From: Sphingomonas sp. R647
Lineage (GTDB): Bacteria > Pseudomonadota > Alphaproteobacteria > Sphingomonadales > Sphingomonadaceae
NCBI RefSeq assembly: GCF_020177055.1
Contig: NZ_JAIQXT010000001.1
Span: 1-64,000, forward strand
Length of the DNA stretch: 64,000 nt
Reading direction: 5' to 3'
Notes under the pieces: model-generated
The model's input: the letters and a program-made list of their open reading frames with translations, nothing else
What the model was told of the DNA's origin: nothing
Database searches by the model: none
Made by a program: the position numbers and the translations under genes
Shown here: positions 17,090-24,263 of the stretch, one piece after another
Layout: every line of letters begins with the position of its first letter
How positions within the stretch are numbered: the stretch's first letter is position 1

Positions 17090-19213
17090 TCAAGCCTGCT
17101 GATAATAGCCCGAATATTGCTTCGAATAGTAATAATAGGCGCCGACCGACTGCGAGCTCGTATCGACCATCGTGAAGATGGTGCCGACGAGGTTCGCGCC
17201 GTCGCTCTTGAGCCAGCCCGCCGCCGAGCTGACCGCGTGCTTGGGGGTCGAATCCCATTTGACGATCAGCACCACCGCGTCGGCGAGCGCTGCCAGGAAC
17301 CGGCCATCGGCCAGCCCGACCAGCGGCGGCAGATCGAGGATGATCGCGTCATAATTGGCGGACAATTCCTCGAGCAGCGAGGGCATGAGATCGTTGCCGA
17401 ACAGATTCTCGGAGGTGAAGTAGGATTCCCGCACGAGGATCTGATCGAGATTGTCGATCCCGCTGCTGTGGATCACATCCTTGGCCTGCGCCTTGCCCTG
17501 GAGCAGTTCGACGAGCCCCGGATGCTTGCCATCGGTGTCGGTGATCCGGCCGAGCAGCGCGCGGCGCACATCGGCATCGATGATCAGCGTGCGATCGCCA
17601 TTGAGCGCCATCGTGCGCGCCAGCGCCAGTGCCGTCGTCGTCTTGCCCTCGCTCGGCAGCGCCGAGGTCACCGCGATGATCTTGGGGCGGTCGGTATTGC
17701 GCACGCCGATGATCGAGGCGCGCGCGTTGCGAAGCGCCTCGGCGAACTGCGAGGTCGGCTTCTTGATGAGCAGGTCTGCCGGCCGCGGCTCGTTCTTGAC
17801 GTGCGGAATAGCCGCGATGAGCGGCGCACCGACTTCGGCCTCGGCCTCCTCGATCGAGCGCAGACCCGACACCATCAGTTCCTGGGTGATGATCACGGCC
17901 GACCCAAGCCCAAGGCCTGCGAGCAGCGACAGAAGGAAGAGAAGTGGCTTGTTGGGCGAGCTCGGCGCGGCCGCCGGCTTGGCGCTGTCGATGATCTCGG
18001 CCTGTGCGATCGAATTCTGCGCTGCCTGGCGCGATTCGAGTGCGAGCTGGGACATCTTCTCATAGGCCTGGTGCTTGCCGTCGGCGTCGCGCTGGAGGCT
18101 TGCCGCGATCACCGATGCGCGCGCGATCTCGGCCTGCTTCTGCTCAAGGCCACGCATGCTTGCTCGCATGCTTTCCGCGCGCGCTTCGGCCGCCTCTGCG
18201 TCCGCAGCAAGGCTGCGAATGACGCGATTGGCCTCGATGCGCAGCTGCTCGTCGACTGCCCCAAGCTGCTGGCGGACCTTCACGAAATCGGGGTGGCGCT
18301 CGCCATAGCGGCCGCCGACGTCCTCAAGCGTCTGGAGAAGGACTGCGCGCTGCTGGCGCAGGCTCTGAATGGTCGCAGATTCGCGCACGTCCGACACCGC
18401 TTCAAGCTGCTTGCTTGCAACCAGCCTGCGCGCCGAGATTTCCTTGGCGCGCGCTTCTGCGGCGATCGATTCGGCGCTGGCCATCTGCAGCGAGAGCGGC
18501 GCGATCTGCTGATCGACAATCGTCCCCTGCTGGTTTGACGATCCGCGCACGATCCCGGCCCGTGCCTGATATTCGGCGACCTTCTCGTCAGCAATGCGCA
18601 CTTCGGCCGCGAGCTCAGCCTGCCGCTTCTGATACCATTGCGACTGACGCTCGGCGGTACCGATTTTGGTTCCGACCTTGCTGTCGAGATAGGCGGTGGC
18701 AAAGGCATTCGAGATCTTGGCGGCCTTGTTCGCATCGGTCGAGCTGAACCGGATCGCGATGATATAGGTCAGCCGGTCGCGCCCAGCGTTGAGCTTCGAA
18801 TTGACGTTGCGGGTCACCACTTCGAGCTTTTGCGTCGGGGTGAGCGGCGCTTCGCCTTCCTGGGCCGGGCCACCGCCAAATTCGGGGTCGTTGATCAGGT
18901 TGAGTTTCTGCACGACCGCGCGCGACATTTCGGGCGAGTTGATCCGCGCGACCTCGGTCTCGATCGCTTCGGTCGCAAGCTGCGCCTGAACTTCACCGCG
19001 CTCACGCGCGAGCGGGTTGCGGCTCGGGTCGATCTGGACCCGTGTCAGCCCCTGATAGGTCGGCGTGATGCTGAGGGTCGCAAGGACGCCAAGCGCGAAC
19101 ACGCCTGCAGTCACTGCGGTGAGCATGATGATGCGCCGCCGCACCACGTCGCGCACGGTGCGGATCAAATCGCCGAGGCGGGCCTCATATGTCCCCGTAT
19201 TTACGACCTTCAT
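17090..19213 (-). CDS. wzc: Wzc-type chain-length regulator with C-terminal tyrosine autokinase
   Basis: A 707-residue PCP-2a protein. The N-terminal Wzz-type domain has a first membrane helix at about residues 30-50 (IIMLTAVTAGVFALGVLATL), a long periplasmic coiled-coil region, and a second helix around LLFLLSLLAGLGLGSAVI. The C-terminal BY-kinase domain has Walker A SALPSEGKTTTALALA (about 517-532), Walker A' LIIDADVRR and Walker B IILDLPP. It ends in a tyrosine cluster, SVGAYYYYSKQYSGYY, the autophosphorylation tail. Cycles of phosphorylation control polymer length and export through the OPX channel. It is last in a minus-strand set after an OPX lipoprotein and a beta-barrel gene. Confidence 0.93.
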   Translation of the reverse strand: MKVVNTGTYEARLGDLIRTVRDVVRRRIIMLTAVTAGVFALGVLATLSITPTYQGLTRVQIDPSRNPLARERGEVQAQLATEAIETEVARINSPEMSRAVVQKLNLINDPEFGGGPAQEGEAPLTPTQKLEVVTRNVNSKLNAGRDRLTYIIAIRFSSTDANKAAKISNAFATAYLDSKVGTKIGTAERQSQWYQKRQAELAAEVRIADEKVAEYQARAGIVRGSSNQQGTIVDQQIAPLSLQMASAESIAAEARAKEISARRLVASKQLEAVSDVRESATIQSLRQQRAVLLQTLEDVGGRYGERHPDFVKVRQQLGAVDEQLRIEANRVIRSLAADAEAAEARAESMRASMRGLEQKQAEIARASVIAASLQRDADGKHQAYEKMSQLALESRQAAQNSIAQAEIIDSAKPAAAPSSPNKPLLFLLSLLAGLGLGSAVIITQELMVSGLRSIEEAEAEVGAPLIAAIPHVKNEPRPADLLIKKPTSQFAEALRNARASIIGVRNTDRPKIIAVTSALPSEGKTTTALALARTMALNGDRTLIIDADVRRALLGRITDTDGKHPGLVELLQGKAQAKDVIHSSGIDNLDQILVRESYFTSENLFGNDLMPSLLEELSANYDAIILDLPPLVGLADGRFLAALADAVVLIVKWDSTPKHAVSSAAGWLKSDGANLVGTIFTMVDTSSQSVGAYYYYSKQYSGYYQQA

Positions 19214-19274
19214 GCCAGCATCATTCCCTTGTCAAAACCCACCCGCACCCCCGGCTTGGAGGGCGCGCCTTACG

Positions 19275-20666
19275 TCATCGCCGCAACTGCACCCCGACGA
19301 GCAACCGGAATTCGTCGAACGGGTCGCTCAGTCGCGAGCCGCTCGGCTTGCTCGTGCCATAGCCAATCTGGAAGTTGAGACCGAATTCCCGGTTCGCGCG
19401 ATAGCGCCCTGAAATCTGGGCAAACTTTGCATCGGTGCGGGTGTCGAGCTCGGAATAGTCACGCCGGATCGCCTCGATCCCGGCCGACAGGATCAGGTTG
19501 TAGAGCAGCTCATGATCGGCGCGCAGGCCGACCCGCGTATCCCAATAGGCACCCGAATTGCCGAGACTGACATCCATCAACCGGCGCTGGAGCGAGACAT
19601 TTAGTGTCGTGAGCGGCGTTGCGAACCATTCGGCCCGTGCCTGGACCGAGACGCCCTGCGCATCGCGGTAGGTGCCGGTCGCGTTATAGTCACGATAGGT
19701 ATAGCCGACCCCGATGGTGCCGCGCGCCACGCCGGCAATGTCGAAATTGGAGCCCAAAACGAGCGAGCCACCCTTTGAATCGCGATTGGGGCGGCCGAAA
19801 AAGGTCGGGCTCCAATAGTCGATCAGGTCGCCGGTCGCCTGGGCATAGAAGGACAGGTCAGGCGACACGCCATATTCATAGGTCAGACCCGCGCGGGTGA
19901 TCGAGCGATCACGCGCGCCCTGGTCGCGCACCGTGCCGTCGGCAAAGCGGATTGCGCTGAACCGGTAGGTGTTGCGATCAAGCGTTGCGATCAGCCGGGT
20001 GCGGGTCTGCGCATAGGTGCCCTTGGCGCCGATCTGGGTGCGCAGGAACGTCGACGGGGTCAGCGAGTTCGCCGCGATATCGTCATTATACGGGGATTCG
20101 AACGCACGATCGATCTGGGCATCGATCAGCAGGCTGGCGTCGCGCACGATGTCGAACCGGGTCTGCGAATAGACATACCAGGCGTTCTGGTTCTTGAGCG
20201 TCTCATTGGCATAACGCTTGATGTCGCCGGCCGCGGTGATCCGCGTCGAATGGACGTTCCAGTTGGACGCAACTGCAAGATAGGGCTGGACGCTGAGATA
20301 GACGTCGGCGCGCTTGTTGTTGTTGTCGGTATAGACATTGTCGCTCGCGCCGATCCCGGTGGTGATCGAGGGGCTCGCAATGAACGCGCCGATGCGCACG
20401 CCAAGCGGGTCATATTCAGGGCGCGCACGTTGCTGCACGCTGACATTGCGCCCGCGATCATAATCGGTGGGGGGTGGGGGATCGATCAGCAGATCGGTCG
20501 TCTGGGCGCCGGCTGTGCCGATCTTGGCGCCGGCGATCGCCGCAAGCAGCACGATCGCATGGCGCACGCGTGCCCCGGAGCGACGCGCAGCGCCTGCGCC
20601 CGGTTCACGCTGCATATCGGTCTTCGTCAGACCGACCTGCATCCAAGGGTCGATGGCGGCATTCAT
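19275..20666 (-). CDS. Outer-membrane beta-barrel protein of the EPS export set
   Basis: A protein of about 463 residues with a late hydrophobic stretch, VRHAIVLLAAIAGAKIGTAGAQ, that looks like a signal peptide ending AGA-Q. Alternating-residue beta-strands then run to the end, with many Y/R/D turns and a terminal strand FRLLVGVQLRR. Family appearance is beta-barrel porin-2 (BBP2_2-like), a type commonly encoded between OPX and PCP genes in sphingan-type EPS clusters. Its role is probably in outer-membrane passage or anchoring of the polymer. The start is uncertain: a TTG at 20672, ATG 20666, ATG 20615 and GTG 20567 are all possible, and the last gives the most ordinary leader length. Confidence 0.75.
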   Translation of the reverse strand: MNAAIDPWMQVGLTKTDMQREPGAGAARRSGARVRHAIVLLAAIAGAKIGTAGAQTTDLLIDPPPPTDYDRGRNVSVQQRARPEYDPLGVRIGAFIASPSITTGIGASDNVYTDNNNKRADVYLSVQPYLAVASNWNVHSTRITAAGDIKRYANETLKNQNAWYVYSQTRFDIVRDASLLIDAQIDRAFESPYNDDIAANSLTPSTFLRTQIGAKGTYAQTRTRLIATLDRNTYRFSAIRFADGTVRDQGARDRSITRAGLTYEYGVSPDLSFYAQATGDLIDYWSPTFFGRPNRDSKGGSLVLGSNFDIAGVARGTIGVGYTYRDYNATGTYRDAQGVSVQARAEWFATPLTTLNVSLQRRLMDVSLGNSGAYWDTRVGLRADHELLYNLILSAGIEAIRRDYSELDTRTDAKFAQISGRYRANREFGLNFQIGYGTSKPSGSRLSDPFDEFRLLVGVQLRR

Positions 20667-20718
20667 CGACAATCGCTAAGCCCCCCGTAACCGGATGCGT
20701 GCGCATCCCCAGACGTTG

Positions 20719-21294
20719 TCAGAAGAACCTTTCGGTCAGTCGAAGCGTGTCGCCCGGCCAGACCCGAAGATCGGGCGTCAGCACATAGGGCTGTTCATAT
20801 TGTTCGCCGAACCGGCGGATCATCACGACATTCCGCTTGGCGCGCGGGGTGAAGCCCTTGGCTGTTGCGATGGCGTTCAAGGCGGTCATGCCGGTGGCAA
20901 AGGGATATTGGCCCGGCTGTCCCACTTCGCCCAGGATGAAGAACGGGCGATAGGTGTCGATCTGCATGCTGATGCGCGGATCGCGCAGATATCCTTGCGA
21001 AAACTCGGCACGCACCAGATCAGAGGCTTCCGCGACCGTCTTTCCGGCAACGACGAGACTTCCGATCAGCGGCAGCGAGATTTCCCCATTGGTCCCGATC
21101 GCGAACTGTCCGCTCAGTTGCGGTTCGTTGAACACGATCACCCGGACCTGGTCGCCGGGACCCAGAAGGTAACGCTCTTCGAAGCGTTCGGTCGAAACAT
21201 AGCGCTCGCCCGACGAGATCGGCTCGATCCCGGATTTTGCACAACCGGCCAAAAGAGCGACCGTCAGCAGCGCCGCCGTACCTGAAACTCTCAC
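20719..21294 (-). CDS. Polysaccharide export (OPX, Wza-like) lipoprotein
   Basis: A short OPX protein of 191 residues from GTG 21294. This start gives a clean lipoprotein leader ending LLTVALLAGC; an AGGGGG run precedes it. A longer TTG start at 21342 is possible but would place 16 charged residues before the leader. The Poly_export domain begins YLLGPGDQVRVIVFNEPQLS and continues GEISLPLIGSLVVAGKT. One SLBB-like region follows (FFILGEVGQPGQYPFATGMT). It lacks the C-terminal membrane helix of E. coli Wza, so it belongs with short GumB-like OPX proteins. It should form the periplasmic part of the export channel, working with the beta-barrel and kinase genes downstream. Confidence 0.9.
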   Translation of the reverse strand: MRVSGTAALLTVALLAGCAKSGIEPISSGERYVSTERFEERYLLGPGDQVRVIVFNEPQLSGQFAIGTNGEISLPLIGSLVVAGKTVAEASDLVRAEFSQGYLRDPRISMQIDTYRPFFILGEVGQPGQYPFATGMTALNAIATAKGFTPRAKRNVVMIRRFGEQYEQPYVLTPDLRVWPGDTLRLTERFF

Positions 21295-21635
21295 CCGCAC
21301 CCCCTGCGCATTCTTCAATGGTTTCAATATCCCTAGACCCAAGAGTAATCAAGTAACGCGCGGTCCGTCCGCGGCTTTTAAATCGGGTCCGCGTGGAATT
21401 ATATTTCATGCGTTTTTGCGAAATGACCGGCGCAAATATTCAAATAGACTTGTAGTTGTTTTGCGGGACGTTCGCGCCTTGTAAAAGGCGGCGTCTGTTC
21501 ACGCGGGCGCTAGGGGAAATACAATGCCGTAACGCCGACTTGGATCGTCTTTCGCGCGCCCGGATTGGCTGTCTCGCGATATGGTGCGGCGCACAATCTG
21601 GGCCGATTGCGGCCCCTCTTTACTATTTCCGCCTG
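21295..21635. other. AT-rich intergenic region upstream of the minus-strand export genes
   Basis: No convincing gene. The segment 21360-21470 is much more AT-rich than the surroundings and holds a candidate -10 box and a motif (GCAAATATTCAA) also seen at 4499. It separates the Alg13-like gene from the OPX gene on the same strand, so the latter probably has its own promoter. Confidence 0.6.
21398..21432 (-). promoter_or_regulatory. Candidate promoter for OPX-barrel-wzc genes
   Basis: On the minus strand a perfect TATAAT lies at 21403-21398 in an AT-rich context. The -35 region 17-18 bases upstream (TCATTT) is weak. It is about 105 bases ahead of the OPX start. Recognised by eye only. Confidence 0.3.
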
Positions 21636-22139
21636 TCAGTCCCGCTGGCGACGTTCTGCCGCGATCGTGCCGATATAGGACGCAAGTGCATCGATCATCG
21701 CGCTGGGCGCCTCAGCCTCGAGGCTCGGCGTGGCGGTGAGCGAATCGGAGCGCTCGAGAAGTGCGGTCAACTCATCCTCATTCGTGCACGGATACACGCC
21801 TGGCACATTGGCAAACTGCTTGAGCGTCGAGAATTGATGCCCGTTGCGATGCTCCTTGCGGCGATGATCGCGCGCCATGATGATGATCGGCTTGCCAAGT
21901 TCCATGGCCGTGATGATCGAACCCATGCCGGCATGGCTGACCATCAGCGTGCATTGCTCCTGCAACCTGCGAAACAGGTCGGGCTCGAGAAAATCGACAT
22001 GCTCCATTGCGCTTGGAACATAGTTGGACGGCCCGATCTGAGCGAAGATGTCGCCGATTCCATGCCGCATCGCCCAGGCATCGACCGTGCGCGTGAGGCG
22101 GTCGAATGGCAGCTGGGTTCCCACCGAAACGAGGATCAC
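21636..22139 (-). CDS. Alg13/PssE-like glycosyltransferase subunit
   Basis: A 167-residue protein equal to the C-terminal half of a GT28-type GT-B enzyme. It starts MILVSVGTQLPFDRL, then has the donor-binding stretch MVSHAGMGSIITAMELGKPI and IIMARDHRRKEHRNGHQ. In eukaryotic Alg13 and in bacterial PssE/EpsF/Cps14G-type proteins this half binds the UDP-sugar and works only with a membrane-bound Alg14-like partner. That partner is encoded just upstream, with an ATGA overlap. In rhizobia, PssDE adds glucuronic acid to lipid-linked glucose; the same step here is inference. Confidence 0.88.
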   Translation of the reverse strand: MILVSVGTQLPFDRLTRTVDAWAMRHGIGDIFAQIGPSNYVPSAMEHVDFLEPDLFRRLQEQCTLMVSHAGMGSIITAMELGKPIIIMARDHRRKEHRNGHQFSTLKQFANVPGVYPCTNEDELTALLERSDSLTATPSLEAEAPSAMIDALASYIGTIAAERRQRD

Positions 22140-22627
22140 ATCACCCTGCCGAAATAGCCGATATTGCCCGAACGTTTCGCCAGTTCCGCGCTCTGGGTCA
22201 GCCGAAGGTTCGCAACCGGTCGAACCAGCTGGCCCGACAAGGAGAGCTCGTCACCATTGGCGATACTGTCGATCCAGAGGGTCTTTGCGCCGCAAATCTT
22301 GGCTGCATAGAGCGCAGCCGCGCCAGGCGCCGCTCCCGTCGAAACGACGAGGTCCGGCTTGAACCGGCGCACGATCCGCCACACTCCCAGCGCAGTCCTG
22401 AGGCTGGTCAGCACCGTATCGCGGGAGCTGTCGGCAATCACCAGCACTTCGCGCCCGCCATTCGGCGCGACAAGCCCGGGCGACGTGCTCACATATTGGC
22501 AGTCATGACCGACAAAGGCGCGCCGCATCCGGCACAGCTCGATCCAGTGCCCGCCCGCCGATGCCACAAGCAGGATGCGCAGCCTTTGCCCGCTATCTGA
22601 CTGTCCTGTCTTCGCGCCGTCCGTCAT
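22136..22627 (-). CDS. Alg14/PssD-like glycosyltransferase subunit
   Basis: A protein of about 163 residues (start ATG 22627) with the Alg14 signature: LRILLVASAGGHWIELCRM at the N-terminus, then a region ending DLVVSTGAAPGAAALYAAKI. LWIDSIANGDELSLSGQLV and a C-terminal GYFGRVM follow. In this family the protein anchors the catalytic Alg13-like subunit at the membrane and binds the lipid-linked acceptor. Longer in-frame starts up to 22816 exist, but the added stretch is proline/arginine-rich and precedes the conserved start too far. Its stop overlaps the start of the Alg13-like gene, so the two subunits are translationally coupled. Confidence 0.87.
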   Translation of the reverse strand: MTDGAKTGQSDSGQRLRILLVASAGGHWIELCRMRRAFVGHDCQYVSTSPGLVAPNGGREVLVIADSSRDTVLTSLRTALGVWRIVRRFKPDLVVSTGAAPGAAALYAAKICGAKTLWIDSIANGDELSLSGQLVRPVANLRLTQSAELAKRSGNIGYFGRVM

Positions 22628-22925
22628 GAGGTCCAAGTCAACTCCGCTCACGTCCAAAGGCACGGGCAATGAATAGGAAAGGGGTATCCGACCGGCAGGG
22701 CAGGGCCGGGCAGGCAAGGGCGCGCGCCGCCAGAGGCTAAGCCCGCGCAATTCGTCCGCCGCCCGGTTGATCCACGCAACAATCAGTGCCCACGATTGAT
22801 ACCCCCGACGCTGCACTTCCGTCCTGTTCCCGTTTGCTGCGTTGCGGCATTTGACGGGAGCTGTTCGGGCAAGATAGTGAAGCGCGACCCTTTTTCTTCA
22901 ATCACGCTAAACCGGAGAGGCACCT

Positions 22926-23678
22926 TTGCCAAGCGTCGAATCAGGAGATCGTGTCTATGCGATCGGCGATATTCATGGGCGCTTTGATCTGTTGCAGTGC
23001 ATCCTAGAGAAGATCGGCGAGCACAGCGCCGCATTGCCGCCCGCCAAGTCGCTGCACCTCGTATTTCTGGGCGATATCATCGATCGCGGGCCCGATAGCG
23101 CCAAGGTGCTCGAGTTACTCTACAGTCTCGAGCGCAAGAGCAATCGTGTCATCGTGCTCCTTGGCAATCACGAAGAGGCGATGCTTCAGGCCCTCAAGGG
23201 CGACCTCAATGCGTTCCGGTCCTGGCTGGCTTTTGGTGGCGAGGAAACGCTGCGCAGTTTCGATGTCGCGCCGCGCACTCAAGGTGAGGATCTGCGCGAT
23301 TATCTCGCCCGGGCGCGCTCTGCAGTTCCCGCGCACTGGACGAGCTGGCTGGCGCGGCTGCCACTCAGCGTGCGGTCAGGCGATTATTTGTTTGTACACG
23401 CCGGCATCCGGCCAGGCGCCCCGCTTCATCGTCAGGTGCGCGAGGATCTTCTCTGGATTCGCGGGGATTTTCTTGACGATCCACGCGATCATGGCGCGGT
23501 GATCGTGCACGGCCACTCGATTGAACCCGAAGTCGCTATTCGCGACAACCGGATCGGGATCGACACGGGGGCCTATCGCACCGGCATCCTGACCGCGCTT
23601 TATCTCGAGGGGGACCGGCAGGAAATTCTGTCGACCGATGGGCAATTGGCGGGAGTTGTTGAAGGCGTGCCCGCCTGA
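22926..23678 (+). CDS. PPP-family metallophosphoesterase (serine/threonine phosphatase-like)
   Basis: A 250-residue protein with the full metal-binding motif set of calcineurin-like phosphoesterases: GDIHGRFD, GDIIDRGPDS, LLGNHEEAML, a histidine in FVHAGIRPG and VHGHSIEPE. The GDxHG, GDxxDRG and GNHE order matches bacterial PrpA/PrpE-type and diadenosine-tetraphosphatase-like PPP enzymes. A TTG start is chosen because GGAGAGG precedes it by six bases. It lies between two EPS export sets and divergent from the Alg14-like gene. A role in reversing protein phosphorylation or hydrolysing a nucleotide signal is possible, but the Wzc kinases phosphorylate tyrosine and are usually served by other phosphatase families. 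Confidence 0.88.
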   Translation: MPSVESGDRVYAIGDIHGRFDLLQCILEKIGEHSAALPPAKSLHLVFLGDIIDRGPDSAKVLELLYSLERKSNRVIVLLGNHEEAMLQALKGDLNAFRSWLAFGGEETLRSFDVAPRTQGEDLRDYLARARSAVPAHWTSWLARLPLSVRSGDYLFVHAGIRPGAPLHRQVREDLLWIRGDFLDDPRDHGAVIVHGHSIEPEVAIRDNRIGIDTGAYRTGILTALYLEGDRQEILSTDGQLAGVVEGVPA

Positions 23679-23770
23679 CAAGCGATTTTTCAGCAACGGG
23701 ACGCTCCTTGTGTGTCAGAACTTGACCCAACATTCCATGAGAGCGACGCGCGGTGAGGGCCAATTGCCGA

Positions 23771-23799
23771 TTGACTTGCCGATGGGCTTATCTTATCGC
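23771..23799 (+). promoter_or_regulatory. Candidate promoter of the small exported protein gene
   Basis: TTGACT (23771-23776) and TATCGC (23794-23799) are spaced by 17 bases, 40 bases before the ATG at 23839. Recognised by eye; the -10 match is only partial. Confidence 0.25.
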
Positions 23800-23838
23800 A
23801 ATGCAGCGTATTAAGAGATCGAACGAAGGGACGCGGCA

Positions 23839-24117
23839 ATGTTCAAGAAGACGGCAGCAAGCCTCGCCATGATTGGCACCCTCGCATTCGCTTCGGTGTC
23901 GGCCCAGGCCTCGCAGGTCCGTCCTGCCGCCGTGCAGCTCGACAGCAAGCGCGTTCAGTCGATCAGTGCCATTGGCCGGGATGCACGCGTCTCGACGCGC
24001 CCTGGCAAGCGCAACAATGCGACCCCGGCGTTCCTGCTTCCTTTGATCGCAGTCGTTGCAGTGACCGTGACGGTCGTTGCAGTGGCGAGCGGTGGTGGGG
24101 ATTCGAGCCCCAACTGA
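23839..24117 (+). CDS. Small exported protein with C-terminal hydrophobic segment
   Basis: A 92-residue protein with a clear signal peptide (MFKKTAASLAMIGTLAFASV, cleavage likely after AQA), a short polar region and a second hydrophobic segment, AFLLPLIAVVAVTVTVVAVA, ending in SGGGDSSPN. Good SD-like GAAGGGA lies upstream. I do not recognise a family. With its own promoter-like sequence and a terminator hairpin it appears to be a monocistronic unit inside the EPS locus. A role at the inner membrane or periplasm connected with polymer secretion is only a contextual guess. Confidence 0.7.
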   Translation: MFKKTAASLAMIGTLAFASVSAQASQVRPAAVQLDSKRVQSISAIGRDARVSTRPGKRNNATPAFLLPLIAVVAVTVTVVAVASGGGDSSPN

Positions 24118-24146
24118 GATTAGGTTTTCCTGAACCTGTCATAAAA

Positions 24147-24172
24147 CGCCCCGACCCCTGCTGGCCGGGGCG
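24147..24172 (+). terminator. Intrinsic terminator after the small exported protein gene
   Basis: CGCCCCG (24147-24153) pairs perfectly with CGGGGCG (24166-24172) around a 12-base loop, followed by TTGTTGTTTGT. It lies 30 bases after the stop codon. Confidence 0.7.
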
Positions 24173-24263
24173 TTGTTGTTTGTGCCTCTAGTCTGGCAGC
24201 GATCGGGACCTTGCAAGTCGATTGCCCGCGGCGCGGGCCCAGCAGGCAGAGTCCGCTCAGATC

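Noticed and set aside
17117..18538. 473-codon plus-strand frame opposite the first wzc gene
   Set aside because: No domain signature; the minus strand has complete Walker motifs and a Tyr tail.
20085..20110. tRNA T-arm-like GTTCGAATCCCC on the minus strand
   Set aside because: It lies inside the beta-barrel coding sequence, and no acceptor, D-arm or anticodon arm can be folded around it.
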